Source of the DNA: Paenibacillus sp. FSL R5-0490
GTDB taxonomy: Bacteria; Bacillota; Bacilli; Bacillales; Cytobacillaceae
NCBI RefSeq assembly: GCF_001956215.1
Contig: NZ_MRTQ01000001.1
Span: 186,001 to 250,000 of the forward strand
Length of the DNA: 64,000 nucleotides
Reading direction: 5' to 3'
In this document: piece after piece, positions 46,775 to 54,710 of the stretch
How the letters are laid out: the number at the start of each line of letters is the position of its first letter
Position numbering within the stretch: position 1 is the first letter of the stretch
Program-made: the position numbers and the translations under genes
The notes under the pieces: generated by a model
What the model was told of the DNA's origin: nothing
Seen by the model: the letters and a program-made list of their open reading frames with translations, nothing else
Databases searched by the model: none

Positions 46775-47269
46775 TTAATGGACTCCATTTTTTGGGTCCC
46801 ATAGTCCATACATTTTCCGGATTTCTACGATTTGGCCAATGTGATAGGCGTTGTGGATGGTTAAGTTTGAAATGACAGACGACCAGGATTCGATCGGTTC
46901 CTTATAGGCGGAGGAGAGAAGCTTTTCTTCACTGCATTCTTCCAGGGCTTTAATCCACTCAGTCAAGACGTTTTGAAGAGCTTTTATGGCAGAATGCCAA
47001 TCCTCTTCAGTAACGGATTCATTGGTGCTGAATGTTTCGTCATTGGCGATATGAGTTTGAGAGAGCGGCAATTCTTTGAATCTGGTTAGATAGCGGTCAT
47101 TCCAGAAGGTAAGGTGGGTAACGATCTGCCAAATGGAATTACCGGTTCCTGACTTGTAGGAGGCTTCTTTTACTGATAATCCTCCGATGGCAGCTGATAG
47201 GGGGACAAACCAATTGGGCTGGTCAAGGCAGGCGGATAGCTGTTTTAATAAGACTTCTTTTGTAGTCAT
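46775..47269 (-). CDS. DinB/YfiT-family four-helix metalloprotein
   Basis: 164 aa, ATG after AAGGAGTAATCC. Four-helix bundle of the DinB superfamily with the expected metal-binding His residues: one in QIVTHLTFWNDRY and two in HNAYHIGQIVEIRK. Members include thiol S-transferases using bacillithiol; the specific activity here is unknown. Inserted between ccdC and yneK. Confidence 0.85.
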   Translation of the reverse strand: MTTKEVLLKQLSACLDQPNWFVPLSAAIGGLSVKEASYKSGTGNSIWQIVTHLTFWNDRYLTRFKELPLSQTHIANDETFSTNESVTEEDWHSAIKALQNVLTEWIKALEECSEEKLLSSAYKEPIESWSSVISNLTIHNAYHIGQIVEIRKMYGLWDPKNGVH

Positions 47270-47356
47270 TGGATTACTCCTTTATGGATAGAGTTACTCT
47301 CCATTTCTATTCAATAAAGGTGGTGAGTATCCTTCTTAAAGTCGGAAAAAATAAAA

Positions 47357-47383
47357 AACCATTCCGGCGTTCCGAAATGGCTT
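47357..47383 (-). terminator. Terminator of yneK
   Basis: AACCATT-CGG, CGTT loop, CCG-AATGG; on the minus strand the stem is followed by TTTTTTATTTTTT. Confidence 0.88.
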
Positions 47384-47807
47384 AGAATAAATGTTCATAT
47401 GGCGTGATACTTATCTGTTTTTCTGTCAATTTCTTGCGCAGAAATTTGTGGTCCCGTTTCGGCGTGGCTAGAATATAGCCTCGAATCAGAAGATCCTGAT
47501 CAATTTGATCTGCCTTTTCATTTACAGCAAGTTCTCCAATTTTACCGGCAATCTTCATTCTTGCGACATCTCTGAACAGTTCAGGCACCGGACTTACGAG
47601 ATCCTCCAGCAGATCTTTTTCCTTCTGCTGCCATAGATGCCGCGTTTCATTCACATAATGCTCTTCCCAATCCAAATCCGATTTGCCATCTTCTTTCGGC
47701 ATGCGCTTTAAAAACTTGCGAAACATAAAAAAGCCGCCAATCGCAAAGAACGAAATCAGAATGACAACCCAGAACAATATAAAATACATAAACCAGCCTT
47801 CTAGCAT
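47382..47807 (-). CDS. yneK: YneK, DUF2621 membrane-anchored protein
   Basis: 141 aa. One N-terminal membrane helix (about 5-28), then a cytoplasmic helical domain with the family features KEDGKSDLDWEEHYVNETRHLW and a C-terminal RGYILATPKRDHKFL. Start at 47807 has a GAAGGA site five bases away; M7 is an alternative. Function unknown. Marks the end of the region colinear with B. subtilis. Confidence 0.9.
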   Translation of the reverse strand: MLEGWFMYFILFWVVILISFFAIGGFFMFRKFLKRMPKEDGKSDLDWEEHYVNETRHLWQQKEKDLLEDLVSPVPELFRDVARMKIAGKIGELAVNEKADQIDQDLLIRGYILATPKRDHKFLRKKLTEKQISITPYEHLF

Positions 47808-47887
47808 TTTCCTTCACCTACACACATGTTTTCCTGCTCTTATTATAAGCCTTGTCCCGCGAAACGACAAGAAAGGAGGCATAAGTC

Positions 47888-47916
47888 TTGAAAGCAGCAC
47901 CATTTGCCCTTATAAT
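47888..47916 (+). promoter_or_regulatory. Sigma-A promoter of the tRNA-Sec gene
   Basis: TTGAAA (47888-47893), 17-nt spacer, TATAAT (47911-47916). Predicted start about 8 nt before the mature tRNA 5' end. Confidence 0.85.
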
Positions 47917-47931
47917 AGGAAGAGTCTTTAC

Positions 47932-48028
47932 GGGGCTGATTGGGGTGCTGGTGCCCTCCACGGTCTTCAAAACCGCTTGTGACCTGCGTGCCAGGTTAGC
48001 TGGGTTCGATTCCCAGGCGGTCCCGCCA
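47932..48028 (+). tRNA. selC: tRNA-Sec (anticodon TCA)
   Basis: 97 nt, the size of bacterial tRNA-Sec. Anticodon loop CTTCAAA (anticodon TCA at 47967-47969) identical to the E. coli loop, on stem CGGT/ACCG. Long variable arm with ACCTG/CAGGT (47982-47986 with 47992-47996), T arm CTGGG-TTCGATT-CCCAG, D loop TGGT on an extended D stem, and an encoded GCCA 3' end. Acceptor strand pairs 47932-47938 with 48018-48024 using two G-U pairs; the eighth pair is A-G. A few mismatches in the D stem and anticodon-stem top make folding slightly poorer than typical. Reads UGA as selenocysteine if selA, selB and selD exist elsewhere. Confidence 0.87.
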
Positions 48029-48044
48029 ACTATACATATAATTT

Positions 48045-48077
48045 CCGCATAGTGGGATGCTGTGCGGCTTTTTTGTG
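48045..48077 (+). terminator. Terminator after tRNA-Sec
   Basis: CCGCA-AG paired with CT-TGCGG over a 7-nt loop, then CTTTTTTG. Confidence 0.82.
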
Positions 48078-48206
48078 CCATTCATAAATTCTCTTTAGGC
48101 AATCTGAAGATAATTGTTTCGGTTTTCTATGTATTATGAGGCAATAGTGATGATAGACTGAAGATAGTTAAGCAGCAAGAGTATCAAATTAGGAGGAAAT
48201 AAAATC

Positions 48207-48701
48207 ATGGACAATAATGATATATTAATTCGTTTGAGATATGCGTTAGAAATCAAAAATAGTGAAATGGCTGAGATCTTTAAACTTGGAGGAGAGGAAG
48301 TGTCCGTACCAGAGGTGGTAAGGATCCTCAAAAAGTCTGATGATGAAGAAGAAAATGACAGCCAAATAAAATTGACAAATAGTATGTTAAATTCTTTTTT
48401 AAATGGCTTTATTATCTATAAAAGAGGTAGACAGGAGCCAAAACCAGGTCAAACAAATACACCAGAACCGACCATTGAAAATTATTCAAACATAAACAAT
48501 ATCCTTTTAAAGAAAATCAAAATCGCCTTGTCCTTAACGACAGAGGACATGATAGATGTATTCAAAAAAGCTGGATTAAACGTATCAAAAGGAGAGCTCG
48601 GAGCTTTTTTAAGAAAAGAAGGGCATAAAAATTATAAAGTTTGCCTAGACAATTTTGCCAGAAACTTCTTAAAAGGACTAACGATCAAGTATAGGGGATG
48701 A
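48207..48701 (+). CDS. DUF1456 (YehS-like) protein
   Basis: 164 aa, ATG after AGGAGG. Two tandem DUF1456 repeats, residues about 1-72 and 88-160: ILIRLRYALEIKNSEMAEIF aligns with ILLKKIKIALSLTTEDMIDVF, and both end in a helix N-x-F-L-x-G. A low-complexity acidic and Pro-rich linker joins them. E. coli YehS is the best-known member and its function is unknown. Confidence 0.88.
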   Translation: MDNNDILIRLRYALEIKNSEMAEIFKLGGEEVSVPEVVRILKKSDDEEENDSQIKLTNSMLNSFLNGFIIYKRGRQEPKPGQTNTPEPTIENYSNINNILLKKIKIALSLTTEDMIDVFKKAGLNVSKGELGAFLRKEGHKNYKVCLDNFARNFLKGLTIKYRG

Positions 48702-48740
48702 GGAAAGAAAGGATTTAAAGTACTTAGATGTACCCTTGTC

Positions 48741-48789
48741 CATTAACAAAACCGAGCCAGAGATAAGAATACGGCCCGGTTTTGTTAAT
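48741..48789. terminator. Long hairpin after the DUF1456 gene
   Basis: TTAACAAAACCG and CGGTTTTGTTAA, 12-bp perfect arms with an inner GC/GC pair over a 20-nt loop. No T run after it, so it may stabilise the 3' end rather than terminate alone. Confidence 0.6.
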
Positions 48790-48918
48790 AAGAGCCAGTG
48801 TAAGAAAATGGTGCTAGTCATCTAGAGAAATCATCATTACGTTAAAGACTGAGGATGCATTGTGGATGATCGGAAGAATGGGCTTAGAGGAAAGTCTTTT
48901 ATTACATTTTATAAAACA

Positions 48919-49248
48919 CTAGCCAAAATACACTTCAACACTTTTTTCTTTCTGTGCTGTTGCCAAACAGTTCTGGATAAAATTCAGAATTTGCTTTTGA
49001 TCCCAAGATGTACAATCACTTTCTTTAAGTGAAGCACTAGTATTAAGTAGTTTGTTATATTCTTTCAAAGCCTTTTCAAATTGTTGTAACGAGAAAATCG
49101 AACTTTTACCTGATCCGCTAACACCAGCATAGAACTGATATGCATCAAGTAAACCGTATAGCAGTACCGCATTGCGATTCCCCATGCTAAAACGGGCATA
49201 AGCTATTTCTTCCCTTGCTTTATTCCAGCCATATATATCATGACCCAT
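48919..49248 (-). CDS. Unrecognised protein (MGHDIYG family)
   Basis: 109 aa from MGHDIYGWNKAREEIAYARFSMGN, ATG after GAAGGAGGAA; the open frame begins 18 nt earlier without a site. I recall related small proteins with the same GHD-aromatic start and a GVSGSGxSxxFSxxQxExAL segment, but not a function. Central part is compact and aromatic (LLYGLLDAYQFYAG); C-terminal half is helical. No signal peptide, single gene in AT-rich surroundings. Confidence 0.72.
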   Translation of the reverse strand: MGHDIYGWNKAREEIAYARFSMGNRNAVLLYGLLDAYQFYAGVSGSGKSSIFSLQQFEKALKEYNKLLNTSASLKESDCTSWDQKQILNFIQNCLATAQKEKSVEVYFG

Positions 49249-49762
49249 ATAATATTCCTCCTTCAATTTTAAATTTGTTTTTTTAGTCGTGCTGCAGGTA
49301 GTTTACATGGCATACCACCTTTCACAAATATATATTTATAGAAAATTATCATTGAGATAGTAGAAGAGAAAGTTAGAAATGATTTTGATTCAGGGATTTA
49401 AGGTTACTATTTAATAGGGAGATTTTGAGTGGAGTTTAAGAAGATTCGAGAAGCGATTTTTCGATTAGTTCGCCTTCTAGGAAAATAATACTACATTTCG
49501 CATCATTTAATTTTTGCATTTTAAAAACTTATCAACAATTATGTGAACACTTTCCTAAGTATTTAAAGCAATATTCAAAAGTGTAATTAGCTTTCTTTGC
49601 TGGAGTAATAGTGCTGAACCCTTCTGAGTTAATTCGTTAAGTTCTGAGAGGTAATGCACTTTTTTAATAAACCGAACCCCAGAAATAAATGAGGCTGGTT
49701 TTGGAATAATGGGACCCAGTCTGCGGGAAATGCGCTGGTCATCCGGATAAAATTTTTTCCTG
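49249..49762. other. Gene-poor stretch between the MGHDIYG gene and the WYL regulator
   Basis: 514 bp of AT-rich DNA. An open frame of 80 codons (49555-49797, minus) overlaps the regulator's 3' end but has no ribosome site, so I do not call it. No RNA gene or repeat recognised. A decayed gene is possible. Confidence 0.45.
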
Positions 49763-50731
49763 CTATTCCTCATTCTCCTTATACAAATCAACAACACCCT
49801 CAGCCATCTCCCTCACACTTTTCCTAAGGAAAACAGGATGTACAATCTTAATCTGATTCCCAAACCCAAGAATATACTCTCGTGCCTCTTTTTCGGTATC
49901 AAAGCTAAGGCTTGCAGGAATCCATCCATTTTCCTTAGGCGAATCCGTGTGAAGTACCTGAACAAATCGCCCGGTAAAATTAATCCGCTGAAGAATGGCT
50001 GGAGAAATCTCCACTTCTACCTCAAATTTAGGCAGGCTGCTAATGAATGTCTGCTTAGATTCCTGCCAATAGTCTGCGAGATCAAAGTCATTCGGCCTGC
50101 TGAAGTTCTCATTAATCACCACGGCATCAATTATTCTAGAAACTCGGTAGGTTTTTATCTTTGCATCAGAAGCAGCTACTAGATACCAAGTGTTCCCTTT
50201 GGCAACCAGTCCTAACGGCTCAACTATTCTTTCGCTTGTTTGTTTATCTGCTTTTTCGTATTGAATCTGAAGTTTTTTCTCCTCCCATACCGCCTGCTGG
50301 ACGATTCCAAAAGACTTCAATTCCCGTGGTGTTTCCCTCCACGTGCTGGTATCAATATGAATACGGTTGGAAATGTCCTTCACACCTTCTTTTAGTGGAG
50401 CAGGAATAGCGGCTAGAAGTTTCTGTCGTGCTTCTTTCCAATCATTGCTGATGCCAAGGTCTGCAAGGTGCTGGGAGGAGGGGGAGAGAAGCAGTGTTTT
50501 GATTTCAGCAGCTTTTAACCCGGTAAGATTTGTTCTGTAATTCTCAAGCAGTTTCCAGCCGCCGAATTTTCCTCGTTCAGCCAGGACAGGGATGCCAGCG
50601 GCGCTTAAGGCTTCCATATCCCGGTGTATAGTCCGCTCCGTTACCTCTAACTCTTTTGCCAATTCCCTCGAGGTCATTCTTTCGTTATTTTGAAGCAATA
50701 ATACGATCGCAATGAGTCTGTCTGCGCGCAA
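49763..50731 (-). CDS. YafY/YobV-type WYL-domain transcriptional regulator
   Basis: 322 aa from a TTG (MRADRLIAIVLLLQNN) placed 8 nt after AGGAG; the longer frames to 50782 start upstream of the site. N-terminal HTH_11 (MTSRELAKELEVTERTIHRDMEAL) at about 18-45, WYL ligand-binding domain (QIQYEKADKQTSERIVEPLGLVAKGNTWYLVAASD) and a WCX C-terminal extension. Divergent from an SDR gene, which it probably controls. Ligand unknown. Confidence 0.9.
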   Translation of the reverse strand: MRADRLIAIVLLLQNNERMTSRELAKELEVTERTIHRDMEALSAAGIPVLAERGKFGGWKLLENYRTNLTGLKAAEIKTLLLSPSSQHLADLGISNDWKEARQKLLAAIPAPLKEGVKDISNRIHIDTSTWRETPRELKSFGIVQQAVWEEKKLQIQYEKADKQTSERIVEPLGLVAKGNTWYLVAASDAKIKTYRVSRIIDAVVINENFSRPNDFDLADYWQESKQTFISSLPKFEVEVEISPAILQRINFTGRFVQVLHTDSPKENGWIPASLSFDTEKEAREYILGFGNQIKIVHPVFLRKSVREMAEGVVDLYKENEE

Positions 50732-50763
50732 TCTGTTCACTCCTGATAAAAAAGTTTTAAATA

Positions 50764-50779
50764 TGACATTAGATGTCCA
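50764..50779. promoter_or_regulatory. Candidate operator between the WYL regulator and the SDR gene
   Basis: TGACATTAGATGTCCA contains GACAT-N3-ATGTC. It lies in the short (95 bp) divergent gap next to an AT-rich -10-like TATACATATAA, so it is a reasonable regulator site. Arms are only 5 bp. Confidence 0.45.
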
Positions 50780-50826
50780 CATTAATGATTATAGTATACA
50801 TATAACACAAAAGGGGGCAGATCGGA

Positions 50827-51738
50827 ATGACATCATTAAAAGGTAAGGTAGCGCTGGTAGCCGGCGGAACACGGGGAGCTGGCCGTGGCATCGCTATGGA
50901 ACTCGGTGCAGCAGGTGCCACGGTATATGTTACTGGCCGTACAACACGAAAACAGACGTCGGAATATGGACGCAAAGAAACCATCGAAGAAACGGCTGAA
51001 TTGGTCAATGAGCTGGGCGGAACTGGAATAGCTGTTCAAGTGGATCATCTTATACAGAATCAGGTGCAGTCATTGATTGAAAAGATTGAGAGAGAACAGG
51101 GCAGGCTGGATATCCTCGTTAATGATATATGGGGAGGCGAAAATTTGATTGAATGGGACATTCCTGTCTGGGAGCATTCCATGGAGAAGGGAATGAGAAT
51201 GCTTCGTCTGGCGATTGATACTCATATTATCACAAGTCATTATGCCCTTCCGCTTTTAATCAAAAACAAAGGGGGATTAGTAGTCGAAGTATCAGACGGA
51301 ACAGAAGAGTATAATCAAGATCGCTACCGGGTGTCTCTGTATTATGACTTGGCCAAAAGCTCTGTCATCCGTATGGCCAAAGCATTGGCCCACGAACTTT
51401 CACCTTATGATTGCACCGCGGTTGCTGTTTCACCCGGATGGATGCGTTCAGAAATTATGCTCGAGGTGTTTGGGGTCACAGAGGAGAATTGGAAGGATGC
51501 CGCTGAAAATGAGCCTCATTTTGTGATCTCTGAAACACCAAGGTATATAGGACGGGCAATTAGTGCCATTGCAAAAGATCCTGATAAAAATCGGCTGAAC
51601 GGCAAATCCTTTTCAAGCGGGGAGCTGGCGAAAATGTATCATTTTCATGATCTGGATGGTTCTCAGCCGGAGGCTTTCAGATATCTGGTTGAGGTCCAGG
51701 AGGCGGGGAAGCCTGCCAATGCTGAAGGATATAGATAG
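50827..51738 (+). CDS. SDR-family oxidoreductase
   Basis: 303 aa, ATG after AAGGGGGCAG. Rossmann nucleotide site GGTRGAGRG at residues about 13-21 with a basic TGRTTRKQ after beta-2 (suggesting NADP); active-site Ser in VSDGT and Tyr-x3-Lys in YYDLAKS near 175-181. NDIWGG replaces the usual NNAG, as in the atypical long SDRs related to plant and mammalian DHRS1-like enzymes. Substrate unknown. Its 3' end is duplicated at 54.5 kb. Confidence 0.9.
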   Translation: MTSLKGKVALVAGGTRGAGRGIAMELGAAGATVYVTGRTTRKQTSEYGRKETIEETAELVNELGGTGIAVQVDHLIQNQVQSLIEKIEREQGRLDILVNDIWGGENLIEWDIPVWEHSMEKGMRMLRLAIDTHIITSHYALPLLIKNKGGLVVEVSDGTEEYNQDRYRVSLYYDLAKSSVIRMAKALAHELSPYDCTAVAVSPGWMRSEIMLEVFGVTEENWKDAAENEPHFVISETPRYIGRAISAIAKDPDKNRLNGKSFSSGELAKMYHFHDLDGSQPEAFRYLVEVQEAGKPANAEGYR

Positions 51739-51748
51739 CTTTTCAGTG

Positions 51749-51814
51749 GCAAAACTCCTTTGCAGAGGACTTAACTTTTTAAGTCTAAGTACTTCTGCAA
51801 CAGGAGTTTTTTTA
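51749..51814 (+). terminator. Terminator after the SDR gene
   Basis: AAAACTCCT and TTGCAGA pair with TCTGCAA and AGGAGTTTT, with a second hairpin (CTTA/TAAG) in the loop, then a T run. Confidence 0.85.
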
Positions 51815-51970
51815 CTAAAAGTATGATTCATAGGTGAGCATTAAACGTTCTAATCATGATTATAATCGGTTTTTAAGAAAAGAGGTTGTTGTAAACCATC
51901 TTTTATTTATTGAATATAAGTAAATAGTGACTTTATCATTTAAAGGTTAAAGCTAGGGAGGAAGAATTAT

Positions 51971-53161
51971 ATGGGAGAGGGAAGAGAGCTAAAAATTGGA
52001 GCCGTTTATCCATTTACAGGTTCTTTGGCTGCTGTTGGGAAAGATATTCGCCAAGCCATTGATTTGGCTGTTGAGATAGTAAATAATCGATACGATTTGC
52101 CGTTACCCTTAGCTCGTACTAATGGCCTTCCCTTATTAGAGAATCGGAAAATTAAGGTGATTTATGGAGATTCTCAGGGTATTCCGGCAATTGGTCGAGA
52201 AGAAGCTGAACGATTAATTGTAAAAGAAAAAGTTGCAGCACTGATTGGTTCTTATCAAAGTAGTGTAACTTTGCAAGCTTCTGCTATCGCTGAAGCGGAA
52301 AAAGTTCCTTTTTTAGCCCCGGAAGCATCTGCACCATCGCTTACAGAGAGGGATTATCAGTATTTCTTTAGAACAGCACCAAATGACCATCTATACACTA
52401 ATCTTTTCTTTGAACTATTTCAATTTCTAAGAAACAGAGGCAGAGATATTAAAAATTTTGCTATTTTGACTGAGGATTCTATTTTTGGGTTAGAGGCAGC
52501 TGCAATTGAAAAAAGTCTGATTCGAAAGTTCTCAGGCGAGCTTGTAGAATTTGAAATGTATACCCCGCCTGTTTCGTCACTATTGGATGAGCTCGATAGG
52601 ATTCGAAAGAGTAAGGCACAAGTTGTTTTTGGCCACCAATTTCTATCTGATGCAACACAAGTAGTTGAAGACCTTAATACGTTAAATTGGTTTCCTGAAG
52701 GGCTAGTTGTCCAAAATGCAGGTTACACCATACCTGAATTTCTAAAAACGGCAGGAAAAGATGGTAAATACATTATTAGTCGTGTTGCCTGGGCACTGGG
52801 TTTGGGAAGAGTCAAACCAATCGTAACGGAAGTCAATAACCTATACCGTTCTAAATATAATGAAGATATGAATGAAACCAATGCACGCAGCTTTACAGGA
52901 TTTTTTGTTCTTGCTGATGCAATTAATCGGGCTGGAAGTATTAATAAAGATGAAATAAAAAGAGCTCTTCTTGGTACCAACATTCCAGGAAAACGTTTAA
53001 TAATGCCTTGGAAAGGCGTTCGCTTTGATTCAAACGGGCAGAACATATTAGCTGATGCATTACTGGCTCAAATTATCAATCAGGAATATAAAATAATATG
53101 GCCATTATCTGTTGCTGAATCAAGGGTTGTATGGCCAGCACCAGCATGGAATGAGAAGTAG
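51971..53161 (+). CDS. Periplasmic-binding-type ligand receptor (Leu/Ile/Val family) without signal peptide
   Basis: 396 aa, ATG after GGGAGGAAG. Two-lobed type I binding protein of the branched-chain amino acid/amide family: KIGAVYPFTGSLAAVGKDIRQAIDLAVE, VIYGDSQG, ALIGSYQSSVTLQASAIAE, VPFLAPEASAPSLTERDYQYFFRTAP. The N-terminus (MGEGRELKIG) has no signal sequence or lipobox, and a stop codon closes the frame upstream, so the protein should be cytosolic, unlike usual ABC receptors. No permease or ATPase gene nearby. Could be an AmiC-like sensor; ligand unknown. Confidence 0.85.
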   Translation: MGEGRELKIGAVYPFTGSLAAVGKDIRQAIDLAVEIVNNRYDLPLPLARTNGLPLLENRKIKVIYGDSQGIPAIGREEAERLIVKEKVAALIGSYQSSVTLQASAIAEAEKVPFLAPEASAPSLTERDYQYFFRTAPNDHLYTNLFFELFQFLRNRGRDIKNFAILTEDSIFGLEAAAIEKSLIRKFSGELVEFEMYTPPVSSLLDELDRIRKSKAQVVFGHQFLSDATQVVEDLNTLNWFPEGLVVQNAGYTIPEFLKTAGKDGKYIISRVAWALGLGRVKPIVTEVNNLYRSKYNEDMNETNARSFTGFFVLADAINRAGSINKDEIKRALLGTNIPGKRLIMPWKGVRFDSNGQNILADALLAQIINQEYKIIWPLSVAESRVVWPAPAWNEK

Positions 53162-53195
53162 CATAGATATTTTACCTGCAAATTATGACATAAGA

Positions 53196-53226
53196 AGGCG
53201 GTTTTTTAATTCGCAAAAAGCCGCCT
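53196..53226. terminator. Hairpin between convergent genes
   Basis: AGGCGG-TTTTT paired with AAAAA-CCGCCT (one G-U pair). The A/T block forms part of the stem, and no further T run follows on either strand. Confidence 0.6.
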
Positions 53227-53319
53227 CGTTAGTATGAAGTTATTGTTATACATATCCTGCAATCCTTTTAATTAACCAGATTAAATGAAATTTAATATTT
53301 CTGTGATCTGAAATTTTGA

Positions 53320-53904
53320 TTATGCTTTTTCTTCCCACCAGCCAAAGGCGACTCTTGCATTTACCTGCCTTTTTCCCGGTGACAAAAAGAATAAGGAAAA
53401 GGAACCTCCTGGAGGTATGATAAACATACCTTGAAAATCATGTTTAGTAAGGGTGACTATGGGTTCAACCCTTCTTACAAAGGCGTAAGTACCGCCTCTG
53501 GGTTTACCTGATACGAAGCTGGCATTTTTTATTTCAGTCTTGGACCTTGGCGGCGGAGTAATGGCTTGATTTCCGGCTGCAAGATACGGTGATGTTTTTC
53601 CGCCAGCAGGAAGTATACCGCTTAGCCAAGCTTCAGCTGTTAATGGTTCATTGGAATAGTTAGAAATGGTATAGGCATTCAAAAATATATTTACTTTGGA
53701 GTCCGCCGGGTTGACTAGTCCTCCCCATCCATGATATCCGCCTCCTAAGGATATGATATCAGTTTGACCCAAAAAGTACTCACCAAGATAGGAATGATAT
53801 ACATTTTCCGGCAATACAGTGACCTCTTTGGGATGTTTTTCCTTATCCTTTAAATCAAGGCTCATATTTGCCGTTTCATATTCATGCATTGACCGACGAT
53901 TCAT
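53320..53904 (-). CDS. DUF6143-like protein, second of a tandem pair
   Basis: 194 aa. ATG overlaps the stop of the upstream paralogue (ATGA), with GGGAGGA before it, so translation is coupled. Shares with its neighbour the pattern LGEYFLGQTDIISLGGGYHGWGG, VNPADSKVN, TISNYS, NQAITPPP, and a C-terminal IIPPGGSFSLFF...FGWWEE. Mostly beta structure; no signal peptide or membrane helix. I recall this family (DUF6143) from Bacilli and Clostridia; its role is unknown. Confidence 0.78.
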   Translation of the reverse strand: MNRRSMHEYETANMSLDLKDKEKHPKEVTVLPENVYHSYLGEYFLGQTDIISLGGGYHGWGGLVNPADSKVNIFLNAYTISNYSNEPLTAEAWLSGILPAGGKTSPYLAAGNQAITPPPRSKTEIKNASFVSGKPRGGTYAFVRRVEPIVTLTKHDFQGMFIIPPGGSFSLFFLSPGKRQVNARVAFGWWEEKA

Positions 53905-54434
53905 TTATTTTCCTCCCACCAGGTCAAAACGATTGTCCCTGCGATGTATTGATATCCCGGTGGTCTTAGAAGTATTGAGAAGGAGCCTCCGGGGCCAATA
54001 ATTATGGAGCCGTTGTGTGAATCACTTACAAGGGTGGAATTTTGAGTAACAATTCTATCAAAAATATTCACACCTTTAGTCATGGGTTCAGTGGAATAAC
54101 CAGCATTCTTCATTATCGCCTTTGGTGTTGGCGGTGGTGAAACAGCCTGATTTGTTGGAGTTACATTGAAGGAGTCAACTGCATTTTTAGGCGGATCGGC
54201 ATTTAACCATATTTCACTGATGAAATTTTGAGCTGAAAAGTTTGTAATGGTAAAAAGATCGATATATAGATTGACTCCAGAATTAATGGGGTTTACAATG
54301 CCGCCCCAGGCGTAATATCCTCCTCCAAAATTCAATAATTCTGTTTTTCCTATAAAATATCTGCCAAGCTTGGAATTCAAGCTTGGACTCGGAATATTTA
54401 CCACTTGAATTGGCTGTTTATTTTCTTTGTGCAT
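53901..54434 (-). CDS. DUF6143-like protein, first of a tandem pair
   Basis: 177 aa, ATG with AGGAGCAAT upstream on the minus strand. Same architecture as the next gene: YFIGKTELLNFGGGYYAWGG, VNPINSGVN, TITNFS, NQAVSPPPTPK, IIGPGGSFSILL, LTWWEE. The first segment is shorter by about 20 residues. Probably arose by tandem duplication. Transcribed toward the signal-less binding protein gene. Confidence 0.78.
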   Translation of the reverse strand: MHKENKQPIQVVNIPSPSLNSKLGRYFIGKTELLNFGGGYYAWGGIVNPINSGVNLYIDLFTITNFSAQNFISEIWLNADPPKNAVDSFNVTPTNQAVSPPPTPKAIMKNAGYSTEPMTKGVNIFDRIVTQNSTLVSDSHNGSIIIGPGGSFSILLRPPGYQYIAGTIVLTWWEENK

Positions 54435-54493
54435 ATCATTGCTCCTAACTGTACGTTTTCAGTTTATATAATATGAAACAGTATAGGCAGTTG

Positions 54494-54614
54494 TTCATTT
54501 TCACGTTTTGGATGGTTCTCAGCCTGAAGCTTTCAGATATTTGGTCGAGGGTTCAGGAGGAGGTAAAGCCTTCCAATGCTGAGGGATATAGATAGTTTTT
54601 TAATTTGGCAAAGG
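54494..54614 (+). pseudogene. Decayed copy of the 3' end of the SDR gene
   Basis: About 120 bp that align with 51638-51757: TCATTTTCA...TGGATGGTTCTCAGCC, CTTTCAGATAT, CAATGCTGA-GGATATAGATAG and GGCAAA recur in order. A one-base insertion after GAG breaks the frame. The translated part starts DGSQPEAFRYLVE in both copies. It has no start or upstream coding sequence and so is a remnant. Confidence 0.85.
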
Positions 54615-54710
54615 GAATATGACTTTCTTATCCAAATTTTGGTGAACAAACTTACTTTAGTCGTTATAATAAAACCAGGTATATAAATAATAAGGCATAG
54701 ATAAAGGGGA

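Noticed and set aside
47818-48081. 87-codon open frame on the minus strand
   Set aside because: It covers the tRNA-Sec gene and its promoter, has no ribosome site and no family resemblance.
49555-49797. 80-codon minus-strand open frame after the WYL regulator
   Set aside because: No ribosome site, overlaps the regulator's 3' end, and I recognise nothing in it. It might be a gene remnant.
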